From contig WRLS01000042.1 of assembly GCA_009776345.1 (NCBI GenBank), positions 1 to 13,580 of the forward strand: a stretch of DNA of 13,580 nt, given 5' to 3'. The notes under the pieces are model-generated. The model was not told where the DNA came from. It saw only the letters and a program-made list of their open reading frames with translations, and searched no databases. Below are positions 7,101-12,540 of this stretch, piece by piece. The position numbers were made by a program, and so were the translations under genes. Position 1 is the stretch's first letter. Each line of letters opens with the position of its first letter. Origin of the DNA: Oscillospiraceae bacterium. GTDB lineage: Bacteria; Bacillota; Clostridia; Oscillospirales; Ruminococcaceae.

Positions 7101-7797
7101 ATCAGCCTTCCACGACGAGGCAATCAAGGCACAGGCAGTCGCGGCATACTCATTTTTACTCTACGAGAGCGCGGGGGGCAAAATCCCGTCCGTGTACCTC
7201 GCCCCTTCGGTAAGCGATAAAGTCCGCCAAAATGTAGCCGCGGTTTTGGGGCAGAAGGTTACATACGGCGGCAAAGTCGCTTTCACACCGTATCACGCCG
7301 CAAGCGCCGGTGTTACAACGTCCTCAAGGGATGTCTGGGGCGGCTCTTACCCATATCTTGTATCGGTCGACAGCTCCATTGAAACAAGCCATAATACCCA
7401 CCGCGTTTCCGTAAGCATGAGCCGCAAGGATGTCGAGGAGCGCATTTCCTCCCGCCTCGGCATAACGCCCGCGGGCAATCCCGCAAATTGGTTCGAGGTT
7501 CTTTCCTACACCGACGGCGATTACATCGGGCAAATGGCGGTATGCGGCGAAACAAGGAGCGCGAGGGGCACAACCCTGACCGGCCGCATAATCCGCGAAC
7601 AGGTGCTTAATTTGCGCTCCGCCGCCTTTGAAACCGATTACAACAGCGCCGCGGACACTTTTACCTTCACAACCTACGGCTACGGCCACGGCGTCGGCAT
7701 GAGCCAAATCGGCGCGAATATGTACGCGCAGCAGGGCCGGGGCTACGCCGATATCCTCGCGCATTATTATCCGGGGACGAGCCTTCGGCAGGATTGA
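4138..7797 (+). CDS. CinA-like / class B sortase / SpoIID fusion protein
   Basis: This is a single open frame of 1219 aa. Residues 1-430 align along their whole length with CinA (molybdopterin-binding-like plus NMN-deamidase-like parts) but have lost family motifs: AESGTGG at 273-279 replaces AESCTGG, and the GIAGPGGG loop is replaced. Residues 471-489 form one membrane segment. Residues 528-710 are a class B sortase with the likely catalytic triad His600 (YGHNM), Cys695 (LSTCS) and Arg703 (DARF). A Pro-rich stretch (about 727-795) and an Ala/Glu-rich coiled coil (about 797-945) follow. Residues 961-1219 are a SpoIID domain, with Glu986 at the conserved Glu position in VQVEIGSAF and the ending GYGHGVGMSQIG. 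SpoIID domains cut peptidoglycan glycan strands in engulfment, and sortases make transpeptide bonds at the cell surface. I infer an inside CinA-like sensor or scaffold and outside enzymes. No sorting-signal substrate is in the window. The protein ends in Gln-Asp from repeat DNA. Confidence 0.9.
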   Translation: MIAEILIVPSKDAPDAVKSGAQYIARCLGSDGLKVRENVSLCTGRRKLGQAVSSALDRSDVVIILGGMGKESGYLSRSVVAGGLGLSLVRDESCLDAVRAYCARSGEPFSADDENCADMPEGAQAFAPAYGKSPGCAVSSASQHIIMLPEAPQELAEMWGRYVSPYLGGTPSALSVTHIIRTYGAGEDYVREKLGNLTATVNPSVTVHRDGNELAIRVSAHGTQTRDAAMLCAPVLREAARRLGDLAYGLDVDSIQSAVAIKLAKKGLGLAVAESGTGGMLTRIIGEAGGGTDILRYSAYTDDDEKKITKLDLSPKLLKKRGGISEYAAVAMAEGARKRAGCDIGAAIAANVNDFEDRRTDPGLVYIAVCDGNYVYVKKLVVGTGNADEDVITDAAISRALNMIRLFVDYLPGHYKGCVPLESALWGKRAVTERDSYDEDCESAPYSVRKTVADRLLIRKADEPKVKVRKLLFMLAVLVFAGCAGYLSYYYYDSMTAQNRHRHLQSLYEEPSPDEPGAVDEDFPAQFSSRFGQLWSVNNDTVGYISVEGTQIGYPVVQAPDNEYYLRRDFHKNESRHGIPFMDYRVEIGRPSDNFVIYGHNMEDGRIFGELINYKRLGYLTEHPVIQFDTLYEESGFIVFAVFLADVGEFPYHDFINASSSRDFRNYVEELKYRSILDTGVDVSYGDTLLTLSTCSTDFKDARFVIAARKLRGDEDPDALISGAAENPSPLYPDAWYSLYGGEPPDVPKNASIAPSMTSAGVPPQDQGPDPEERPAVMSYVAGASAPSSQLPPLITHAEIEAAKAAEQEAAEQAEREAAEKAAQEAEAQRLELLVKQLEADGAAAAANAASSAEKAEIAADAAESSTGVQQAEKHMETAYTSARQAQAHAQSAVDIAAQAKTDTAASMATAAKVSLENAADAYYRASAAVAKLIEEENLRIASEAANNSAPPASTQDPGNLTVTEIGAGKITGSTLDIISRIVQVEIGSAFHDEAIKAQAVAAYSFLLYESAGGKIPSVYLAPSVSDKVRQNVAAVLGQKVTYGGKVAFTPYHAASAGVTTSSRDVWGGSYPYLVSVDSSIETSHNTHRVSVSMSRKDVEERISSRLGITPAGNPANWFEVLSYTDGDYIGQMAVCGETRSARGTTLTGRIIREQVLNLRSAAFETDYNSAADTFTFTTYGYGHGVGMSQIGANMYAQQGRGYADILAHYYPGTSLRQD

Positions 7798-7820
7798 GGT
7801 TTTAGGTTTGAGGTTTTAGG
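7789..7820 (+). repeat. AGGTTTTAGG-type simple repeat supplying the fusion gene's stop
   Basis: CAG GAT TGA encodes the last two residues and stop of the fusion protein and runs straight into degenerate tandem AGGTTTTAGG/AGGTTTGAGG units. Related tracts occur at the ends of cinA (9682-9713) and nth (10001-10027, opposite strand), with inverted or extra copies at 9741-9776 and 10661-10700. Confidence 0.75.
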
Positions 7821-8132
7821 AAGGGAAGAAGCAATAAAGCTTCATTCCTATACAAAACCACCCCGGCGCATACGCGCCACCCCTCCAAGGAGGGGAATAA
7901 GCTACAAAGGCAAGCAAGCGCAAACCTAAAGGAAAGAGCGACACCGGAAGCGCCCGCGCACGTAATTACAGCGGAAAAAGTTTTTGATTTCTTTTTTTCC
8001 TAATTCCTTTTTTCGCGTTCAAGCCCTGGAGCTTGGCTCGGCTGAGCGATTGGGCGGATTATAAGACAAAGCACATGACGTGCGCAATGAAAGGCACAAG
8101 GCTATGCGGTTTGTCGAAATGGGGGTCCGGGG
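7817..8132 (+). repeat. Interspersed repeat, copy B
   Basis: The element matches 13264-13580 over its whole length: the GGAAGAAGC start, a CCCCTCC-AA-GGAGGGG hairpin (7880-7895 region), CAAAGGCAAGCA, then the core bracketed by CGCGCACGT (7955-7963) and ACGTGCGCA (8078-8086). The core also matches copy A in reverse. Short frames on its minus strand are shared by the copies only as repeat sequence and I do not call them genes. A further strong hairpin, CTTCTTTGC-GCGA-GCAAAGAAG at 8150-8171, lies just beyond. Confidence 0.8.
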
Positions 8133-8223
8133 TCTCCCCGGCGCGTTTGCTTCTTTGCGCGAGCAAAGAAGAGCCTCCGCGGCTTGAGCGGTGAAAAATG
8201 ACTGAATATGAAATCGTGGTATA

Positions 8224-8395
8224 AACCACCCCGGCGCATACGCGCCACCCCTCCAAGGAGGGGAATTTCGGGCGGGCATGAAAGCCCGCCCCTACGAACT
8301 CCCCCTGTCACTTCGTGACACCTCCCTCAAAGATGGGGACTTTGGCCTCCCTCTTTGAGGGAGGTGGCGTCCGCAGACGCCGGAGGGAGGTTTTT
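8224..8395. repeat. Cluster of REP-like hairpin repeats upstream of cinA
   Basis: Four hairpin units lie in series: ACCCCGGCGCATACGCGCC with CCCCTCC-AA-GGAGGGG (8226-8263, nearly identical to 7858-7896), GGGCGGGC-ATGAAA-GCCCGCCC (8270-8291), a CTGTCA-CTTCG-TGACA unit (about 8305-8320), and CCTCCCTC-TTT-GAGGGAGG followed by GGCGTC-CGCA-GACGCC (8346-8380). The gap 7798-8439 otherwise holds only repeat copy B and a short AT-rich leader, so I see no gene there. Confidence 0.7.
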
Positions 8396-8439
8396 AATTA
8401 TGCATTATGAATTACGCATTACGAAAGGATGATCCCCAC

Positions 8440-9690
8440 ATGACCGCAGAAATACTATGCGTCGGCACGGAAATACTGCTGGGCGATATCGTCAACACAA
8501 ACGCGGCGTATATCGCAAAAGGGCTTGCGGAGTGCGGCATCGGCTGTTATTACCAAACCGTTGTCGGCGACAACCCCGCACGGCTAAGAAAGGCGCTGGA
8601 CACCGCGCTTGACCGCGCGGACGCCGTTATCATGACAGGCGGGCTCGGCCCCACCTACTACGACCTTACAAAGGAAACCGCGGCAGATTATTTTGGCTTG
8701 GATATGGAACTGCATCAGCCGTCCTACGACCATTTGCTGGGGATGTTCAGGCGTTTTGGGCGGCCAATGTCGGAAAGCAACAAAAAACAGGCGTATATGC
8801 CAAAGGGCGCGGTAGTCCTGCATAATGACAGGGGCACAGCCAACGGCCTGATGGTCAGCGGGAACGGCAAAACAGCGATCCTTATGCCCGGTCCCCCGCG
8901 TGAAATGACCGCCATGTTCGACAATTTCGTGAAGCCATACTTGCGGGAGAGATCCGGCGCGGTGCTTGTTTCAAGCAGTGTGCATCTTTTCGGCATCGGT
9001 GAATCCGCTGTGCAGGATATGCTCAAAAGCTTTATGGAAAGCCGCTCTAACCCGACTGTCGCCCCTTACGCCAAAGAGGGGGAGGTCATGCTGCGTGTCA
9101 CGGCGTCCGCCCCTACCGGCGAAGAGGCGCAGGGCATGATTACGCCGGTTATCGAGGAGATACGCGGGATGCTCGGCGAATATATCTACGGCATTGATAC
9201 CGGCAACCTGCAAACAGCGCTGGTAAATACGCTGGCGGAAAAAAACCTCACTATAGCCGTGGCGGAAAGCTGTACCGGCGGGCTTGTCGGCAAACGCATT
9301 ACCGAGGTGCCCGGCGCTTCCGGTGTATTCGCCTGCTGCGTATGCACTTATTCCAATGAGATGAAAACGAAGCTCCTCGGCGTCAGCGCCGATGTGCTGA
9401 ACACCTACGGCGCGGTGTCGGAGCAAACCGCAATCGAAATGGCGCGCGGTGTGCGGGCCTTATCCGGGGCGGACCTCGGCTTGTCTGTCACCGGGATTGC
9501 GGGGCCGGGCGGCGGCATGCCGGAAAAGCCGGTGGGGCTTGTATATATCGCGGTAAGCTCATCAAACGGCGATACGGCAAAGGAGCTGCGCCTCTCCCGC
9601 GGCTACGGCGGCGAGCGCGAGCATATCCGCTGGCTCGCATCATCGAACGCGCTGCATTTGGCGCTGCGCAGCGCAGCCGCGCAGGATTAA
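8440..9690 (+). CDS. cinA: CinA family protein (intact; NMN deamidase / ADP-ribose pyrophosphatase type)
   Basis: Family members have an N-terminal molybdopterin-binding-like domain, in some cases an ADP-ribose pyrophosphatase, and a C-terminal PncC-type NMN deamidase used in NAD recycling. This copy keeps the hallmarks: GTEILLGDIVNTN near the start, TGGLGPTYYDLT around 66-77, AESCTGG at 275-281 and TGIAGPGGG near the end. I choose the ATG at 8440 because AAAGGATGA ends about 8 nt upstream and MTAEIL aligns with the family start. An in-frame ATG at 8407 lies in repeat-like AT-rich DNA. The resulting 416 aa is normal. In many Bacillota cinA lies between pgsA and recA; here nth and repeats separate it from pgsA. 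It ends in AAAQD, the last codons and stop lying in a repeat. Confidence 0.95.
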   Translation: MTAEILCVGTEILLGDIVNTNAAYIAKGLAECGIGCYYQTVVGDNPARLRKALDTALDRADAVIMTGGLGPTYYDLTKETAADYFGLDMELHQPSYDHLLGMFRRFGRPMSESNKKQAYMPKGAVVLHNDRGTANGLMVSGNGKTAILMPGPPREMTAMFDNFVKPYLRERSGAVLVSSSVHLFGIGESAVQDMLKSFMESRSNPTVAPYAKEGEVMLRVTASAPTGEEAQGMITPVIEEIRGMLGEYIYGIDTGNLQTALVNTLAEKNLTIAVAESCTGGLVGKRITEVPGASGVFACCVCTYSNEMKTKLLGVSADVLNTYGAVSEQTAIEMARGVRALSGADLGLSVTGIAGPGGGMPEKPVGLVYIAVSSSNGDTAKELRLSRGYGGEREHIRWLASSNALHLALRSAAAQD

Positions 9691-9776
9691 GGATTTAGGT
9701 TATAGGTTTTAGGGAAAGGACAAATCTGTTGATTTCTTCCCTTCCTAAATCCTTAATCCTAAAACCTCAATCCTGC
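9682..9776. repeat. Inverted pair of AGGTTTTAGG-type tracts at the cinA stop; possible weak terminator
   Basis: The tract starting with CAG GAT TAA (cinA end) is followed 30 bp later by an inverted tract. TTAAGGATTTAGG at 9687-9699 is the exact reverse complement of CCTAAATCCTTAA at 9744-9756. A transcript could fold over cinA's stop, but the loop is long and no clear T-run follows, so a terminator role is uncertain. Confidence 0.55.
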
Positions 9777-9783
9777 CGAAGGC

Positions 9784-9962
9784 AAAACACCCGTCATCAC
9801 TGCGAATAATCGCAGTGATGCCACCCTCTTTAAAAAAGAGGGTACGTCCTACGGTTGTTTTGTGTTTTTTAATATGTAAAAATAAATCTTGTTGTAGCTT
9901 TACCCTCTTTTTTAAAGAGGGTGGCACCGTGACGACTTGTTCGTCGCGGTGACGGGTGTTTT
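9784..9962. repeat. MITE-like inverted-repeat element between cinA and nth
   Basis: The termini are perfect inverted repeats, AAAACACCCGTCA (9784-9796) and TGACGGGTGTTTT (9950-9962). Each arm carries two hairpins: CATCACTGCGA-ATAA-TCGCAGTGATG (9795-9820) and ACCCTCTTT-AAA-AAAGAGGGT (9823-9843) on the left, and ACCCTCTTT...AAAGAGGGT (9902-9922) plus a near-perfect CACCGTGACGA stem on the right. The centre (about 9845-9900) is AT-rich with no gene. The right end also appears at 294-306 before the cysteine desulfurase, so the arm is dispersed. No transposase is in the window. Confidence 0.65.
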
Positions 9963-10000
9963 GGTGTTTTGTAATTTACGGGCGGCAATCCCCCGCCCTT

Positions 10001-10027
10001 TTCCTAAAACCTATAACCTCAATCCTG
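10001..10027 (-). repeat. AGGTTTTAGG-type tract supplying the nth stop
   Basis: Read on the minus strand, CAG GAT TGA GG followed by TTATAGGTTTTAGG gives the last two codons and stop of nth, with the same junction as the fusion gene end at 7789 and the cinA end at 9682. Confidence 0.7.
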
Positions 10028-10648
10028 CGCCGCGGCGCATAGCCGCCTTATACAACAATCCCCGCACCGCGGGTTTCTCGCGGTGCAAACCGCGCGGCCA
10101 TGCAGCACCATCCGATGGCAGAAATTATTGGACTGCGCAGGGTCCAAAACCTCGCGCAGCTCCCTTTCCACAATATCGGGATTTTTGCTCGTACTAAGCC
10201 CCAGCAAATTCGTAATGCGTATACAATGCGTATCGCACACAACCGCGGGCTTGCCGTACACATCCCCCAAAATAAGGTTCGCGGTTTTGCGCCCAACCCC
10301 CGGGAGCTTAAGCAGCTCTTCCATATTGTCGGGGACAACGCCGCCGAAATCTTCGCAAAGCATTTTTGCCATGGCGATTATGTCCCGCGCCTTTGTGCGG
10401 AAAAACCCGCATGGCCGCACGATTTTTTCCACGTCACCGGCATCGGCGCCGGCAAAACTTTCAAGCGTAGGATAAACGGCAAACAGCTCTTTTGTTACGA
10501 TATTTACCCTAGCGTCGGTACACTGCGCGGCAAGGCGCACAGACACCAAAAGCTCATACGGCTTTACGGCGTCCAGCGTGCAAAGGCTGTCCGGGTACTC
10601 CCGCGCAAGCGCCTCCGTTATTTTTTCCGCCCTGCTTTTCCTTGTCAT
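10019..10648 (-). CDS. nth: Endonuclease III (DNA glycosylase/AP lyase)
   Basis: Endonuclease III removes oxidised pyrimidines and cuts the resulting abasic site in base excision repair. At 209 aa it has the usual length. The helix-hairpin-helix LPGVGRKTANLIL at 115-127 holds the catalytic Lys121, and the catalytic Asp is Asp139 in VVCDTHC. The [4Fe-4S] cluster ligands are C188-x6-C195-x2-C198-x5-C204. It is transcribed against cinA and pgsA, alone between repeat tracts. The upstream repeat provides GGGAAG, about 9 nt before the ATG, as its likely ribosome site, and the downstream repeat provides its final Gln-Asp codons and stop. A few extra residues after the last cluster cysteine (AAAQD) resemble those at the CinA end. 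Confidence 0.96.
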   Translation of the reverse strand: MTRKSRAEKITEALAREYPDSLCTLDAVKPYELLVSVRLAAQCTDARVNIVTKELFAVYPTLESFAGADAGDVEKIVRPCGFFRTKARDIIAMAKMLCEDFGGVVPDNMEELLKLPGVGRKTANLILGDVYGKPAVVCDTHCIRITNLLGLSTSKNPDIVERELREVLDPAQSNNFCHRMVLHGRAVCTARNPRCGDCCIRRLCAAAQD

Positions 10649-10660
10649 TTTGATTAACTT

Positions 10661-10700
10661 CCCTTCCCTAAAACCTAAAACCTAAATCCTGAAACCTGCG
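10661..10700 (-). repeat. AGGTTTTAGG-type tract upstream of nth
   Basis: Read on the minus strand it consists of degenerate tandem TTTAGG units ending in GGGAAGGGAAG just before nth. Together with 10001-10027, in the same orientation, it brackets the nth gene. Confidence 0.65.
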
Positions 10701-11135
10701 CGTAGCGCCGTAGGGTCGGGGTTCCATCCCCGACCGTCATTACTCCCTCCGACGCTTCGCGCCACCTCCCTCAAAGAGGGAGGCAAAGTCCCCCTCTCTG
10801 AGGGGGATGTCAACGTAGTTGACAGGGGGAGTTCGCAGGTCCGGGGTTCCATCCCCGCCCGAAAATTCCCCTCCTTGGAGGGGTGGCAGGCGTAGCCTGA
10901 CGGGGTGGTTCGTAGGGGCGGCAATCTGCCGCCCGCAAATTACCAACCAAACAATATTTTTACGTGTTTTATGCCCCCTTCGCGCACGAAGGGGGATGTC
11001 ACGTAGTGACAGGGGGTTGTCTTTTGGCGTTGAATTAACGGGCGGGAAAACCCCGCCCCTACAGCACAACGTATTATTGCGCCGTAGGGGACGCACACCC
11101 GGGCGTCCCGCATTTACCAAACAATCAACTACCGG
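10701..11135. repeat. Dense array of mixed hairpin repeats, no gene seen
   Basis: Successive units are visible: GGTCGGGG-TTCCAT-CCCCGACC (10714-10735), CCTCCCTC-AAA-GAGGGAGG (10765-10783), a CCCCCTC/GAGGGGG plus GTCAA-CGTAG-TTGAC unit (10789-10830), CCCCTCC-TT-GGAGGGG (10868-10883) followed by an imperfect hairpin around CAGGCGTAGCCTG, GGGGCGGC-AATCT-GCCGCCC (10914-10933), CCCCCTTCG-CGCA-CGAAGGGGG plus GTCAC-GTAGT-GAC (10974-11011), GGGCGGG-AAAAC-CCCGCCC (11040-11058), and a GGGGACGC/GGGCGTCCC pair (11087-11109). Units of the same types occur around 237, 7858 and 8224. No reading frame across it resembles a protein. Confidence 0.65.
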
Positions 11136-11363
11136 TTATTTTCCCCCCTGCACAAAAACTTCCTCGCCGATGCAGTATCTTCCGTTTGTCAAATATGTTT
11201 TACACCATTTTTCGGCTTGGGAAGTCATAAACACAAGCTCTTTTTTATATTTATCGCAGTAAAACACATCAATCGGGTTTATCCTATAATTTTCATAAAG
11301 GAATTCACACGCGCACTTGTTTACCTCGATGGTTTTTATGGGGTATTTTAGGGCGTTTAGCAC
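11136..11363 (-). CDS. Small hypothetical protein with several cysteines
   Basis: I do not recognise this 75-aa protein. I choose the GTG at 11363 because GGAAGGTGA (11377-11369 on the minus strand) lies 5 nt upstream, a strong ribosome site; an earlier in-frame GTG at 11372 lies inside that site. The product has no signal peptide or membrane segment. It has five cysteines, two of them near the N-terminus (KCACEF), and a charged, aromatic-rich middle (FYCDKYKKELVF). The composition is AT-richer than its neighbours, and its amino-acid make-up looks protein-like rather than like repeat translation. It sits between the repeat array and the structured element at 11389-11593, whose minus-strand transcript would lead into it. 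Confidence 0.5.
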   Translation of the reverse strand: MLNALKYPIKTIEVNKCACEFLYENYRINPIDVFYCDKYKKELVFMTSQAEKWCKTYLTNGRYCIGEEVFVQGGK

Positions 11364-11388
11364 TGCCGTCACCTTCCGTCGCTTTATT

Positions 11389-11593
11389 TAACAAACAAAG
11401 AGTGCAGGGGTATAGGTTACCATACCCCTGCACCGCAGCAACGCAGATACCCTGACAGCTTGCCAAAAGCGTAAGCTGTGAGTATAATAATACTGGGTGC
11501 GGCTATTATAGCCGTTGGCATGGAAGCGGCAAACTTCCCTGTCAGGGTCAAGGTGATACTGCACCTTGACCTGCCTGCCTTATTTGTTTGTTA
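11389..11593. other. Compact structured element: candidate ncRNA/leader or MITE
   Basis: The ends, TAACAAACAAA (11389-11399) and TTTGTTTGTTA (11583-11593), are exact reverse complements. Inside are GTGCAGGGGTAT paired with ATACCCCTGCAC (11402-11433), ACCCTGACAG (11449-11458) with CTGTCAGGGT (11539-11548), ACAGCTT with AAGCTGT (11455-11479), TATAATA with TATTATA (11483-11510), GGAAG with CTTCC (11522-11538), and GTCAAGGTG with CACCTTGAC (11547-11570). Some pairings exclude each other. I do not recognise a known riboswitch or RNA family. The TA at each end would also fit the target duplication of a mariner/IS630-type MITE. It lies between the small minus-strand gene and pgsA. Confidence 0.6.
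11460..11488 (+). promoter_or_regulatory. Predicted sigma-A promoter, likely for pgsA
   Basis: TTGCCA (11460-11465), a 17-nt spacer and TATAAT (11483-11488) match the housekeeping consensus with one mismatch. It points toward pgsA 170 bp downstream, with no other gene between. It lies inside the structured element, so transcription would begin near 11495 and the leader would contain the GTCAAGGTG hairpin at 11547-11570. Confidence 0.5.
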
Positions 11594-11659
11594 CCAATCA
11601 TTATAAACTATATAAACACAATAAGCAAGCTCTAATAAACCCACGAAAGAAGGCGTTCT

Positions 11660-12247
11660 ATGAACCTGCCGAATAAACTGACAGTCCTGCGCGTATGCCT
11701 AATCCCGATTTTTCTTTTCTTGTTTTTCCCCGGCCCATCCGCGCTTCTGCCGGGATTTTTCCGGGATTATCACTATTTCTGGGCGCTGGCTGTCTTTTCG
11801 CTGGCATCCTTCACCGATTATCTGGACGGCAGGATTGCGCGAAGGCGCGGGCTTATCACAGATTTCGGCAAACTGATGGATCCGCTCGCGGATAAAGTGC
11901 TGGTAATGGCGGCGATGGTCGGGCTGGTTGGCACGGGGATGGTCCACCCCATAACCGGCATTGTGATTTTGGCGCGGGAATTTCTTGTAAGCGCAATACG
12001 CCAGCTTGCGGCTTCCGGCGGGCATATTTTGGCGGCGGATAATTGGGGCAAAATGAAAACCGTCGCGCAAATGCTCTGGATTGCCGTGCTGCTGCTAATT
12101 TCTCAAATGCGCCTGACCGGCGGCCCGCTATCTCCCGCCGTTATGGAAATAACCGCTGCCGCGCTTACTGTAATTGCCCTGCTGCTCACTGTTTACAGCG
12201 GGATAAATTACACATGGAAAAACCGCGGGCTTTTCGCTGATATGTAA
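11660..12247 (+). CDS. pgsA: CDP-diacylglycerol-glycerol-3-phosphate 3-phosphatidyltransferase
   Basis: This membrane enzyme makes phosphatidylglycerol phosphate from CDP-diacylglycerol and glycerol 3-phosphate, the committed step to phosphatidylglycerol and cardiolipin. The CDP-alcohol phosphotransferase signature D-G-x2-A-R-x8-G-x3-D-x3-D is complete: Asp56, Gly57, Ala60, Arg61, Gly70, Asp74, Asp78. The start NLPNKLTVLRV and hydrophobic segments at about 12-24, 38-52, 88-108, 132-147 and 160-182 are typical. At 195 aa it is of normal length. AAAGAAGG lies about 6 nt before the ATG. pgsA often precedes cinA and recA in Bacillota; here it is downstream of cinA with nth and repeats between. 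Confidence 0.95.
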   Translation: MNLPNKLTVLRVCLIPIFLFLFFPGPSALLPGFFRDYHYFWALAVFSLASFTDYLDGRIARRRGLITDFGKLMDPLADKVLVMAAMVGLVGTGMVHPITGIVILAREFLVSAIRQLAASGGHILAADNWGKMKTVAQMLWIAVLLLISQMRLTGGPLSPAVMEITAAALTVIALLLTVYSGINYTWKNRGLFADM

Positions 12248-12521
12248 TATTCAACTATTCATCCGCAACCTATAGGGCTTGACAATCCCGCAAATACTTC
12301 ATCTTGTAGAAAATCGGCAAATATCCCCGCCGCCCGCGCATTTCTCCCCGCTATTATTCAAGCCCGGATGCATATTATACCCATTGTAATAGCCCCCTGC
12401 ACAGGGTATTTGCGCGTAGCGTTGAAAACCCTGTGGAAAATGTGGAAAGATGGGATTGTTATTCGGGGAAAAAATATTTTACGCAATTTTTTCTTTGCAT
12501 CCCCTTTTGCATATTTTGTAA

Positions 12522-12540
12522 AAATAACAAATAGTTATTT
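12522..12540 (-). terminator. Possible weak terminator of the DUF6062-like gene
   Basis: AAATAAC (12522-12528) and GTTATTT (12534-12540) form a 7-bp stem that includes the stop codon of the minus-strand gene. On the minus strand it is followed by TTTTACAAAA. The stem is all A-T except one pair, so the call is weak. The intergenic space 12248-12521 holds no gene that I can support. Confidence 0.3.

Noticed and set aside
8019..8279. Minus-strand small frames shared in part with 13255-13518
   Set aside because: The similarity between the two translations comes from the repeat copies themselves. The frames use different starts and ends and have no convincing ribosome site.
10661..11135. CRISPR array
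   Set aside because: The repeated units are of several different hairpin types with irregular spacing; there is no constant repeat with uniform spacers and no cas gene.
12279..12284. TTGACA as a promoter -35
   Set aside because: No acceptable -10 hexamer lies 16-18 nt downstream, and no plus-strand gene follows it in the intergenic space.
12432..12449. Two TGTGGAAA-type sites resembling DnaA boxes next to AT-rich DNA, possible origin
   Set aside because: Each differs from the TGTGGATAA consensus, there are only two, and no dnaA, dnaN, rnpA or rpmH is nearby.
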